Origin: Nansenia antarctica
Taxonomy: Eukaryota > Chordata > Actinopteri > Argentiniformes > Microstomatidae
Length of the DNA stretch: 64,000 nt
Assembly (NCBI GenBank): GCA_963989245.1
Contig: OZ022341.1
Span: 57,789,128 to 57,853,127, forward strand
Direction of reading: 5' to 3'
This document shows, piece by piece, positions 12,448 to 25,460 of this stretch. Below the pieces are notes generated by a model. That model was not told the origin of the DNA and made no database searches. It saw only the letters and a list, made by a program, of their open reading frames with translations. Every line of letters starts with the position of its first letter. Within the stretch, counting starts at the first letter, position 1. The position numbers and the translations under genes were made by a program.

Positions 12448-14653
12448 GTAAGTGGTCAAGGCCCAGTTCGGTGCAGAGCAGTAGCCTAACTCTGCACACT
12501 GATTGCACACTGATTGCACACTGATCTCTGCACACTGAACTACACCCGAGTTTTCACTGACCTCTCTCTAAATGAGTAATGAAGTAAAATAACCTGATGT
12601 ATTTCTGCCTAACTTTGTTTGTCACACTCTGTGTCATAGTCACCTTCACACGCCCGTGTGCTATTGTGAAGGAAGGGATGGCCAATGGCCACACATACAC
12701 ATACTCACATACACTCACACTCACACATACACACACACATACTCACACACACACACACGGGTCATGCTTTTGTGTACAACAGTGGTTGCACAATAAACGG
12801 GACATGGCTGGCCATCTCTTGCTTTGCGTTGGTGGGACATTATGGTCTCTGTTCACCTCGCTGTGAGGATACTGCAGCAATCACGACTCTGAGAAGGTCT
12901 CATCTTGGCCATTAATCCGCACCTTTTAATCGTTCTACCTCGTTTTAGTTCAAGGACGCACAATGCCCCTGTTTTGTTGTTGGGAGATATGGATTATGGA
13001 GATATGGGTTTTCTCTGCAGTGACACACCATGGCCCTGTACATAGTACATGAATTAGGACAGGGTATCAAGCAGATGGCAGATAGCAGCCCAGGTGTCTG
13101 CACAGAATAATGGAATTGATGGCATTCAGAATTGATGGAATAAATAATAAAAACCAAAGGCAGCGTGCACACCTGCAGTCGCTCAGATTGATTTGGCACT
13201 ATGCTGAGTGCTCTGCAGAGCATACAGAGTGTTATCTCTGATTATAAGCATTGGATTTGCAAATCCCTGTCTCCTCCATCTATTTGAGCTATCAAGGATT
13301 AGTTACTGCAGCAGGGGTGTCGTATATGTTTTGTTTTACTCAGTCACTGCTTTAGTTAAATAGTAGAATGTGTGCCAGCCAGTGGCAATGTAACTCTTGC
13401 CAAGAGGGTGACATTTTCCCTGACCTCAAGAAAGTTCGCACTCTCTGGTTTCATTTATTTGCCAAAGGGAGCTCGGTCTTCTTTCTCTCAGCATGGCTGT
13501 GTTTGATGATATTGATTTCGTATCTTTTGCCCAGCTGAAAATCATGGGGTAGCTGCAAAGCCATCGATTGTCACAGAAGTAGGCAAAGCAGGAGATGGGA
13601 ATACTTGACAAAGACATCAATCAATGGCAGTATTATTAGGCAGAAATACAGGGCGAAAATAGAGATTACACAGAACCTGATCCTCAAGCAAAGATTCAGC
13701 CTTCAGTTTGCCAATACTCTTAAGGTGAATCTGCCATTGATAAAAGGTCAGGTTACATTAGAGATGTTGTGGATGGCATAGTAGAGTTTTTCGAGTTTCA
13801 AGTTCATTGTTACGTCACATTACGTGAGTTTAGAATTATAAGGTTCTATCTCCGTTTAGGGCAGTTCAGAGATATTGGGCATCAAAGTTTTTACATTCCA
13901 TTATGTTTTGGAGGTGGAACCTTTGTATTTTATGAATTACTAACTCAAAAATGCCAACATTTAAAAAATAACACCACACAGGCATTAATAAACACCTAAT
14001 GGATCGGATTATGTAAAAAACTCAATTTTGACAAAAATGGAGATAGAACCTTATAATTCTAACATCACGATTAGTGTAAGAGAGTAAAATTCTTAGGCTT
14101 CGTTTCTTGACATAGCAGCACAAGACAATAAGGCAATAGGCGTAATTCAGAATAATTAAAAAAGTGACAATAGTACAGGAAAGAAGTGACAAATAAGATT
14201 ATTCACAATTAACAGTATCTAGCAATTTGTAGGCAATAAGGCACTAGGCCTAATTCAGTAAAAAGTGTCAATAGTACAGGACATAAGTGACGGTAGTAAA
14301 GTGACTCTGAACTTAAGCTTAGGTCGTCCGTATGCGTGGGATCACTGGGATGTGCTTGTTCATGAGCCTGAGAGAGAGATGTTTATGTTCCATCCTAGGG
14401 TTTCAGGGAAATGTCTGCTAGTTAGAAACCATCTCTCTGAAGCCATGTTGTCCTTAAGGCTAGATGAAAGCACAAAACATAGCAGGGCAATTTTAGTAAA
14501 GTTGTCATATTGGATTTTCACAGTGGCTGTGAGTCAGACTTCATGTTTTGCCTCAGGACGACAGCGGCAGTTAAATCCATTTGTTTCCAAGCAGAGGAAA
14601 ACCACCTGCAATTGAGTTGTCTCCATCTGTCCCTTCCACACGTTCTGTCTGTC

Positions 14654-14724
<71 letters not shown>

Positions 14725-17700
14725 TTGCAGTAAACAGACATTTTGTCTTTTGCTGTTTCTCTGTGATTTCAGAAATAATTATGGTGTTTCTAAAAAGCCG
14801 AGTAGCTATCAGGTAGCGGCAGACCCCGTGAGAAATGAGATTAGGCAGGTGCAGGGTTGTGTCGATGCAGCCGCACACCGGAACACAAATGCAGCGCTTC
14901 TGGCTCTCTGAACAGGCGTCACTGTGTTCAGCTCTCTCTCTCCCTGTTCCAATCCTGCCCCTTCGTCTTCCCTCATAACAATCCATTGATAAATGATTGT
15001 TCGACAAATACATTTTTGGGGAATTTCATCCATCTCTCAAAAGCCATTTCAGGGTTAGCTCTAATGCCTAGTCGAAGGCCCAGTTTGGAAAAAAACTTTG
15101 TTGTTACCATAATCAGTGAAAATGAAAAGTTGAGTGAAAATCGTGATCATGTACAGTTAGGTCCATAAGTATTTGGACAGTGACACAATTTCCATAATTT
15201 TGGCTCTGTATGCCACCAAATGAAATGAAACAATCGAGATGTAATTGAAGTGCAGACTTAAGCTTTAATTCAAGGGGTTGAACAAAAATATTGTATGAAA
15301 CGTTTAGGAATTGCAACCATTTTTATACAGTCCCCTATTTTCTGGAGCTCAAAAGTAATTGGACAAATTAACATAATCATAAATAAAATGTTCATTTTTA
15401 ATACTTTGTCGAGAATCCTTTGCAGGCAATGACTGCCTGAAGTCTGGAACACATGGACATCACCAAATGCTGGGTGCTTTGCCAGGCCTTTACTGCAGCA
15501 GTCTTCAGTTGTTGTTTGTTCGTGGATCTTTCTGCCTTTAGGTTTGTCTTCAGCAAGTGAAATGCATGCTTGATCGGGTTGAGATCAGGTGATTGACTCT
15601 GGCCATTGCAGAATATTCCACTTCTTTGCCTTAAAAAACTCCTGTGTTGCTTACGCAGTATGCTTTGGGTCATTGTCCATCTGTATTGTGAAGCACCATC
15701 CAATCAACTTTGCTGAATTTGTCTGAATCTGAGCAGACAGAATATCCCTAAAGACTTCAGAATTCATCTGTCTGCTTCTGTCTTCTGTCACATCATCAAT
15801 AAACGCTAGTGACCCAGTGCCATTGGAAGCCATGCATGTCCATGTCATCACACTACCTCCACGTTTTTTTTACAGATGATGTGTTATGTTATGTTATGTT
15901 AATTTCATTTATAATGCGCCCCCCATCCAACTTTTACATCGGCCCGGGGCGCAGCCCGGGTAAAGGAACAGATAAAGACAAAGACAAGGAACACAGAGAG
16001 CAATCAGACACAGACGACTTAAACGTAAAACTCAGGCATACAATTCACAACAAATAGGGAGTACATTTAGGGAATGTCATTTTGGAAGAGGTGGGTTTTT
16101 AACTTGGCTCTAAAGGAGTCCAGAGTGGGGGCAAACTTGATGGCAGAAGGGAGCGCGTTCCACAGGGTCGGTGCTATCACTGCAAAGGCACGGTCACCCT
16201 TCCTCTTGAGGTTGGTACGTGGGACCCTCAGGCTGAGTTGGGCGTCGGACCTGAGCCTGGGTCTGGGCCTTGAGGAGGTAGACTGGTCCAGGAGGTCCTT
16301 GATGTAAGGTGGGGCGAGACTGTTGAGAGCTTTAAAAACAAAGGTGCAGATTTTGAACTTCACTCTCTTCTTCACTGGGAGCCAGTGAAGGGAGATGAGG
16401 ACAGGGGAGATGTGGTCCCTCATTTTGGTGCCTGACACCAGCCTGGCAGCGGCATTTTGGACTAGCTGCAGGCGGTAGATGGTCGATCAGGAAGTCCCGC
16501 ATATAGTGAGTTGCAGTAGTCAAGCCTAGATGATATTAGCATGAGGACGACCCTCCTCAGGTCGCTGGGGGTGAGGAAGGACTTGATCTTGGCTATGATG
16601 CGTAGTTGGTATAGGCATGCCTTCACGACGGAGCTCACTTGTCGGTCAAGGTTAAGCTCGGAGTCAAAGATGACACCGAGGTTCTTGACATGTGGTCTGA
16701 CAAGGGTGGACAGGCTTCCCATGTTGGTGCTGAGCTGAGTGATGGCGGTGGTGTTGCCGATGAGGAGGATTTCCCCCTTGCTCTCATTCAGCTGTAGGAA
16801 GCTCTGGGCCATCCACTCCTTCACATCGCGGAGGCAGTCCATCAGGCGCTTCAGATCGGCGGGGTCGTCAGTGTTGATTGACAGGTAGAGCAGGGTGTCG
16901 TCCGCATAGCAGTGGAATGAGATATTGTAGCGTTGAGGGATTAGACATAGGGGGAGCATGTAGAGGGAGAACAAGATGGGACCGAGGATGGAGCCCTGAG
17001 GGACCCCACAGGTGAGGTTGGCTTGTCTGGAGGAGCAGTCTGCTATGTGGACGGCGTAGGTTCTATTGTTGAGGTAGGACTTGAACCATGACAAAGCGGT
17101 GTCGGTGATGCCAACCTCCTGCTGGAGGCGATCGAGGAGGATGGCGTGGTCTATGGTGTCAAAAGCTGCGCTGAGGTCCAGGAGGACCAGGGCAGCACAT
17201 TTCCTGGAGTCTGCGATGAGGAGGAGGTCGTTCCAAACCTTTAAAAGTGCCGACTCAGTGCTATGGCCAGGTCTGAAGCCAGACTGAAACTTCTCCAGGA
17301 TGTTGTTCTGTTGGAGGTAGGGCCACAGCTGGCTGAGGACAGCCTTTTCCAGGAGCTTGGACACGACTGGGAGCTTGGAAATAGGTCTGTAATTACTGGG
17401 GTTGGAGGGGTCCAGGTTAGGTTTCTTGAGGAGAGGCTGGACCACAGCTTGTTTGAGGCTGGGCGGAACAATGCCAGTGGCCAGCGAGCTGTTGATTATA
17501 GAGAGGATGTGTGGCCCTATCGTGTCGAACACCTCTTTGAGAAGGGGGGTAGGGATGGGGTCCAGAGACGATGAGGCCGGCTTCAGTGCAGCGGCCATCT
17601 TGGAGAGGGCTGGTAGAGTGAAAGGACAGAAGCTGGAGAAAGTGGATGCACATCCCAGTGTGACGGCTAAGTCCTTGGTGGAGTGCGGGATGTTTTTTCT

Positions 17701-20107
17701 GATGTTGGTGACTTTGTCCGAAAAAAAGGATAAAAATTCCTCGCACTTAGCCGGGGATGGATCCTGGATGACGGTAGGGGGGGGGGGGTGAACAACGGTG
17801 TTGATTGTCCTGAATAACACTCTGGGGTTGTGTGAGTTGTTGGAGATGAGAGTGGCAAAGTACTTGGCCCTTTCAGTCTTTACCACCTTCTGATAGGTCC
17901 TCTGCTTTTCCCTCAAAATCTCGAGTGAGATGGTCAGCCTGTCCTTTTTTCCACCTGCGTTCCGCCTGTCTCCACGCTCTCCACGAATGTCCACGAATGT
18001 GGTATGCATCGGATCATGAGCCATTCCAAGCCTTCTCCATACTTTTTTCTTCCCATCATTCTGATACAGGAAGAGCTATGCATGAGCTATTAGCTAGTTA
18101 GCTAGCTAGCTAAGCCTATTTCGCCAGCAATTTCATCATCAGAAGGAGTTGGTGAGGCCATTAATCTAATTGATGGAATAAATAATAATAATGCGTTTCA
18201 GGTGAAGAAAATGCTCCGCTCCGCTTCTTGGCAACAGATGACATTGGTCTGTGCTATTTCCTGATTGGCTGAAGAGAAATAGCAATGTTCTTGAGAAGTC
18301 GGACTTTCTAAAACTCCCCCTGGCGATTTGACATGCTAGGTCTTTGAAGACTAGTTAGTGTATAGTAGTAGGGATTACTCACGGAATCCATTGCTTTGCA
18401 ATATTTTGGTTTGACTAGCGAGTGTGTCATTGATTTTCAACAAGGTTGACATTTATTTACATTTCAGAATTTAAGTCAGAAAATGTTTATGGGTTGCCGA
18501 CTTGTTCCCCCTCAGCTGTTGTCACATTTTGAAAAAAATTCTAGCAGCTCTACAAGGAGGTTCTCAGTAACTCTAACGTATTACTCTAGAAACAACATTG
18601 TATTAAAAGTAGAATCTCACCATTGCGATATGCGATCATGTCCTTGGTTTGTTTCTTGACCTTTTCCGCCCCAGTCTTTTCCGCATTGACGTCATATCCC
18701 AGAGTCTACCTTCAACAGCCTGTTAGGTTAGAGATTGCATTGTTATTCGGTTGTTAAGTCTGACGTCACTTTGTGACGTTTAGCAATTTCCGGGTCCAAA
18801 TAAAAAAATCCACGCACCAGAGTACCAGTGTACTAAAGTGGTAGAATGACAGTTCAATAATTTTTTAGACTCGGATCTATTCATACAACAAGGGACAGAG
18901 CACTTTCCTGTTTTTCCCGTATTGTCAGTGTCTTTGAGCCTCGGAAAAGCGCTATACAAATATAATGAATTATTATCATTACTGCAGCATTTCGAAGAGA
19001 GCGCCTCAGCCAACGTTGGACCCGGAAACACGTCTACATTAATATATATATAAAAAAGAAAAGACTACAGTACTACTCAGTGTTGACCTTTCATCCCATA
19101 CCATCATTTAAATTCTGTCACAGTGTGACATTTCTTCTAATTCTGTCTCACAAGTTTGAAGCTGGGAGGCTAGTTCATAAGGTATGTGACTGCTGCCGAA
19201 GCCTATCTGCCCCGCCAGAGTAGTGTTAAACATCCTATTGTGGGCTGCGGAGGGGTTCCACGGGTGCCTTCTCTACCTCCTCCACCAGGCGTTGTGTGCT
19301 CTCTGAAATTCAGAAATGTCCCTTTCTGCATCGGCGGCTCCCTCTCTTCTCTTATCAGTGTCCCCAGGATGTGTCCTTCCGTGGGCTCCCCCCCCCCCCC
19401 CCCCCTTGCTGCTGCCCACTGGGGCTCTCCCTTATCTGTGTCTGTGCTCAGTCTCATAGCATGGCCTCCGCCTGAGACACACTGTCGTACCACACAAGAT
19501 GGCTGGGGATGGGCAGCCATTACACACAATGGCTAGGGATGGACAGCCATTACACAAGATGGCTGGGGACGGGCAGCCATTACACACGATGGCTGGGGAC
19601 GGGCAGCCATTACACAAGATGGCTGGGGACGGGCAGCCATTACACAAGATGGCTGGGGACGGGCAGCCATTACACAAGATGGCTGGGGACGGGCAGCCAT
19701 TACACAAGATGGCTGGGGACAGGCACAATAGAAACGACACCCCCCTACACAACACCACCACCCCACACAACACCACCGATACCAGATGCCGGGTGTGAAT
19801 GCGAGGTTAGAGGTATTTTTAGGCCTGTCCATGTCTTTCCAAGACATTAACTAAATCGAAGTGTCCCAAGATCATTGTGGGATGGAACTTTCCAAGAATC
19901 ACAGTCGTGTAGACGTCATTCAGGCCTTTATACATTTATAGAATTGTTCTTTAATGCAGCAATGTAGTGCAACGTAACATAATATAACATAGCTTCATAA
20001 GGTTGGTTAAAGTAAGCTGAGGCAGGAGTAAGTATAAAGGGTTATCTTTTCCAGTGTAGGTGGACACAACCCCTGACTTGGGGAGCCAATTAGCAGCTGT
20101 CCATCAG

Positions 20108-20173
<66 letters not shown>

Positions 20174-23100
20174 GCGTGTGCGTGTGCGTGTGTGTGTGGA
20201 CATTCAGGTTCTGACTGTAGGTCTGTACTGTAGTGGTGAGATGGGTCTTAATGCTAATGCTTGTATTTGAATGCTCAGATGTAAATAGAAGTTGATACCC
20301 AACACAGTAATGGTTATTCATCTCCTCTACTCTTTGGGTGGGGTTATCTTTCCAAACACATTGTGTCCTTGGGAAATGTTCTTCGTGTGAGGGAAATTAA
20401 AACCATTTGAGCATTTAACAGCAGAACAAAGTGTTCATAGCCACAGATGGCTGGATAGTGCATGGGCGACTGCTCCAGATGGTTTTTTTTACAGCATCTA
20501 CTAAAAAATTGCCCCTCTATTCATCATGTTTATCTATGTATGTTAGTTATTTCATGGTAGAATGTGACAAATGGCATAAAATCGCACGGAAGCACTTGTT
20601 CACAGACTGAGTGTTGGTGTGATTTGATTTTTTTGGGTTCAGAGCCATTCTAATAAGAAATGTCACTTTGCTCTGGCCATTTATCTTACCCTTTATTGAG
20701 ATGAGTCGATATCAGATTCATTTGTTTTTATAAATGAAACCAGCACCGGCTTTAACCTCACTTTAACACATTCAGTTCACTTTGGTGAAATTGGCCTTAG
20801 ATAATTTATGTCATCAATTTAGATGGATTATTTTCATTTTACCTTTTGGCTCTGTGGTTTATAAATCACACTCAGTGCTGTGTAAACTTTAGGATATCTG
20901 CCGTGTGTCCATGTCTCTATCTTTAATGAACGAGTTATTCTTTATCCTGCCCTGTATTTTTCTTTAGGCCCTATGTGCATCTTCCTACATTTTTTCTCAT
21001 TCTTCACTCTCTCTCTCTCTCTCTGTGCCTCTCTCTGTGTGCCTCTCTCTGTGTGTGTCTTTCCTCTCACACTACTGATTGAGAAAGCTGCTCTCAGGGG
21101 ATAGGATTTGGTGAAGGGGTCCAGGCTTTTGTCTTTAATCCTCTGCTCACTTAAACAAAGAGGCTGCCTTAAGCAAAGAGAGCTGTTATTCAAATGAGAC
21201 AACTCGTTAAGAATAATGCTATCATAGAACTGAATTCAAGGCACAATTCATCTTTTGTCACTTTGCACCTTTATTTTTTTTATTTTTTTATAAAGCATAG
21301 TGTTCATTTCAACCCTGATACACTTGTCAGATAATAGAAGGGTCACTACTGTACAGTATATTTATGATCACATTGTACTGTTCGCCCGCAAGTGGTTGTC
21401 TTGCTTGCCTGTGCATGTGTCTCATATGGACGCGTGGACCATGATGGCGGTGGGCACCAGGAACACCTCCTCCCTGAGTGACACATCACCGGAGGCGTCT
21501 GCTGATGTCCCTGTGGAGTCATCCTGGCTGCGTGCAAACTGATCTTTAAATCCCAGCAGGCTGACAGCAGTATTGGTGCCTGGTTAATGCCAATCCTCCT
21601 CGGTGGGCCATATGGCAGGGAGTGGACAGGCCAGAATGGGCCCAAGTGGTGCCTACGCAGCCTGTGCTTCCTCTCCGCCAGGGTCGGGGTCAATTCCCTT
21701 TTTTCAATTAAGTCAGTTCAGGGAGAACTGAATTTCCAAATATCCCCTATGCCTTTCAATGAAAAAAAACTTAAAGAGATGCTACAGGGTCTTCGCGACT
21801 ACTCTGGTATTTTAATATCTCACGTTTTGGGCTCACAGCTATAACCTGTGTGTGTATAATACATCATATTGATCGCTCACTTTACCGTGCGAAATTGCCA
21901 CAAACTCGTCAGACTTAATGCAGTTAAGTTTTCCTAAAGCAATTGCCTGGTTGAGGATTTCCTCTCGTGAAATGAGCCATGATGCAACCACCCATTTGAA
22001 ACTCAGTAATCTTTTAAAAAGCTTTGCATCCTTTCCAGGAACTGTCAATAGTATATCTATTAGAGGGATTTGTAACTAGTTTCAATATTCTCATGTGCAC
22101 CTAGCGCCCGTGTGGTGCATATTCTTCTTGCGTGGCTGAAATGATACAAATAATATCCCACAATCACTTTAAGAATTGTTTGAATTGGAATTTCAGCTAA
22201 CTTTCTGAGTTAAATGAAATAAACTTCCTGAGTTAAAAGAAAGGCAGACAAAGTCAAGGTAGACAATCATATAACTGACAGACAGGCACAGAATTCATTG
22301 CCGGTGACAGTTGGCAATTTATATGCAATACAAGATCACCAGATGAAAATCAAATGGATAGATGAGTGCTTTGAAATGGATTGAAGTGAAGGTCTGTGTG
22401 GCACTTTAATAATGTAGACATATTTTTTCGCTTTGGCCTTGCTTTTTGACATGCAAAACAACAGAAATGAAAAGAGAACAGCACTTTTTCATCTGAGAAT
22501 CAATTTGAAGGTCACCCAAGAGTCTAGAGAGTGGTGGCGCAAGTGTGTTGCCATGGTTGCATTAGAGATGTATTATTCCCGGTATTAATTGATTTAACCA
22601 TTTCATTGGATGTAATGATCTGAATTCTTCATCTCAGAGTTATAAGATAAAGATGTCACGGCTTGTCACAACAAGCTTTATCTACAGAATATAGCTTTCT
22701 TTGTCTGCCTCATTATCATATGTGCCTTCTTAATTACAGGACATGATTCAGTGATAAGTCAGTTTGTTCTAATATGTTATTGTCGTTCTGAGAGAGATAG
22801 TAGAGAGATCTTCTGTGATTCGGATGCTGCAGTGCTGTCTAGACATGCATTTAAAATGGCTACTGAGCTTTCTGATTTAGAGGCAAATCCGTTTGCTGTG
22901 TATGCATTATGCAAGTTATTAGGTGCAGTCAAACAGAAGCTCCAACTCATGCCATTGCTTCCTATTTCATATTGATGTATTGAGATGCTTTCTAGAGTTA
23001 CAGCTGCACGGTGTTAAAGTTCTCAAATTTAAGGACCAAAACTAGAGTTTAACTGGGCCTTTCTCTGTATTTTTGTTGTTGTTTTGTAGTTTGATGAACT

Positions 23101-25410
23101 AGTCGGTACTCTCTACCTGTAGAGCCAAGCCTGATAGCGAATCTTTTTAGACTGAATAGACTTTTCCACATCTCTGAAAGTTGTTTGGTGTTACCTTGGC
23201 CCTGTTTATACCTTGGCCACAGAAACCTGCTTGTATTGAAAAATGTTCCCTCTAGACACCCACTTTTTTTTTAAAAGAAAAAATGTACTTGGCGTGGAAG
23301 AGCGGCGTACCTTGTTTTTCCTGCTCTTCTGAATGGCCATTGTGGAGGAGAGCGCTGGTTTCAAAGCCCTTCGAAGGCCTCCGCCTACATACTGCGCTCC
23401 GCCAGGGGCACAGGAGAAGGACACACTGTACCGGCTCCTTCTCTTCACACTGAATGAGACAAAGTCAGGCTTGCGCTCAACTGAACTAAATCACAAAACA
23501 GCATGTTTTTTTACATGATGCCCACACAGCATACTGTACTAATGGGGGCTATTCACAGTGGAATGTATCGACCTGTATCTGACATCGGGCAGTCTTTTTT
23601 TTTTTTTAAGAGACTTCATGCGGTAGCTGCTTCTGTTACTTTTAGTTCAGCCGATTTTTGCTATTGTTCCATTTCCTTTGTGCAGTTGTACACTGCTTTC
23701 TTGTTACTCCTAATGTAAGATTGGGCAGTCAATCAGAGCAGAGGAGGCGCTATTTCTCCAATGATGTTTTTCAATTCAACATATGGGGTAGTCTACCAGG
23801 GGTCCAGTAAGAGTTGAATTCCAATGGACTGGAATTATTTCAACCTATTCATTATGGATTGCAGACCCTGGCTTGGGCAACATCCCCTTGTTACTATCCA
23901 GATGTCAGAGGTCCTCTAACCAATCAGCAAAGCCCAGTGGTCGATGCCTGTCTCCCTGTTCCTGGCCCCTGTGACGGGACTCGAGCCTTCCCCTGAGGTG
24001 CCCCCAGCATACAGAAATGGGCTAACAATGCACAGTCCCTCCCAGGCAGCTAATCGAAGTAGCCATGACCCTGAATGGATGAACATCCCCTTGGAGACAG
24101 AGGGGGTCAGACCTGAGACCATGACTTCATCTGAGCTTAGTCTGCAGACGAGCAGGCTGTCAGACTCAGACGTCAGGCCTCAGGTGTGCTGGGTATACAG
24201 GAAGCAAGTTTTGTGTGAAATGTTCTACTGCATTAGGATAGGGATGTATCTACAGACACTTGGCTGTGCTGTATAATAGGAATAGAATAATAGAACAGAA
24301 TGAAATTGTTTCCATTTTAGTTTTTAGTTGTTAGATTTTTAGACCAATGTAAGGGAAGAGATATTGTGTTTTCTTCTTTCCCCCTGGTTAGGGGTAATTG
24401 TCTTTTGGATTATTCAGTATTCACATTTTTTCCCGAGAATTGTTCTCGTTCCATGTTCTGTCAGTGTGACAGGAGAGAGATGACACCAGAGCAGTCATGT
24501 TCGTGAATGTTCTGAACAGTAACTCATCTCCTCTTGAGGAATCCTGCTTGTTCCCACTCAGTCCCCAGGGGCAGAGTTCTGTTACCCGGCAACCTGACAG
24601 TTACACTATTGGCTCATCTGTTCAGCCGCCTCCTCGTATGGCTTTACATTGCCAATGCCAGATTCCGCCCTTGCACCCTTGCATTCCGCTAGTATGTCTT
24701 TTGTATGCAATAATCTGTATGTTCGGCATATTAATGCATGATAATAAAGCCTAGTACACAAAGCAGCAATCTGACTTAAGCAATGCAATACACATTTGTT
24801 GACATGCAGTACAGTTTGTTTACTTGTTGACCAAAAAGTTACCCTTGACATCCTTGATGTTATTTTTGAGACTCATTAATTGAAACCATATCGAATTTTT
24901 CACTTTCAAGCCTCGATTGGATTTTTGAGAGTTGCGCCTCTGAGAAGCGAAGTACTCGAGGCTACAAGACTGCCCTTGCTGTCAATATTCATCTATGCAT
25001 TGAGTTTCTGTCAATCAACTAATTTTAAACAAAATATGATGATTTCATGGTTTAGACCTGCCTTGGAAGGCAACTTGTTATCCTAATTTTCCCTCATTAT
25101 ACTCATTTTGTCGGTTTAACACAAAATATGTTTCATATCTAGAAATTAACTGAGTGCTCCATTGGTTGCTAAGTTACAGAGCATTACATGACTTCTCTAT
25201 TAGACACTCTCTGAACAGTGTTTTTTAGTTCACAAAATCATGCATATTGTTTCAGATCAGTTCAAGGTCTTGTAGAAACCAAGAGAACAGCAAACCTAAG
25301 AAACTGTATGAGCCAGTATAATTCATAGGGGGTTCTAATCCAAGCTATTTGTACATGGCTACATGTACGATATGTACATGGGTGTGGTTTTACTGAATGC
25401 CCATTGCTCA

Positions 25411-25460
<50 letters not shown>

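Larger units (their letters stand above)
15154..18072 (-). mobile_element. Tc1/mariner transposon copy 3, split by an L2-type LINE
   Basis: The terminal repeat CAGTTAGGTCCATAAGTA begins at 15154 after TA. Minus-strand frames carry the transposase C-terminal half: MDNDPKHTA, with the second catalytic Asp (near 15651-15680), and SQSPDLNPIKHAFHLLKTNL (about 15535-15605). In the latter Lys stands where the catalytic Glu of DD34E is expected. Tc1 sequence stops near 15880 and resumes at about 18000 (ggatcatgagccattccaag), where a LINE sits between. It then ends abruptly near 18072, so the other terminal repeat and the N-terminal transposase are missing. Dead copy. Confidence 0.85.

Noticed and set aside
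14510..15013. Open frames of 133 and 159 codons on opposite strands
   Set aside because: Both run through the (CT)n microsatellite and owe their length to it. No family resemblance and no splice support.
19498..19728. CRISPR-like array
   Set aside because: The 30-bp units are head to tail with no unique spacers, in a vertebrate genome. It is a minisatellite. The same applies to the 57-bp array at 27867-28029.
23206..23448. Minus-strand frame with MAIQKSRKNK followed by a donor-like GTACGC, in a small GC-rich island
   Set aside because: It looks a little like a first exon, but there is no recognised protein, no second exon and an opposing + strand frame over the same bases. Not enough to call a gene.
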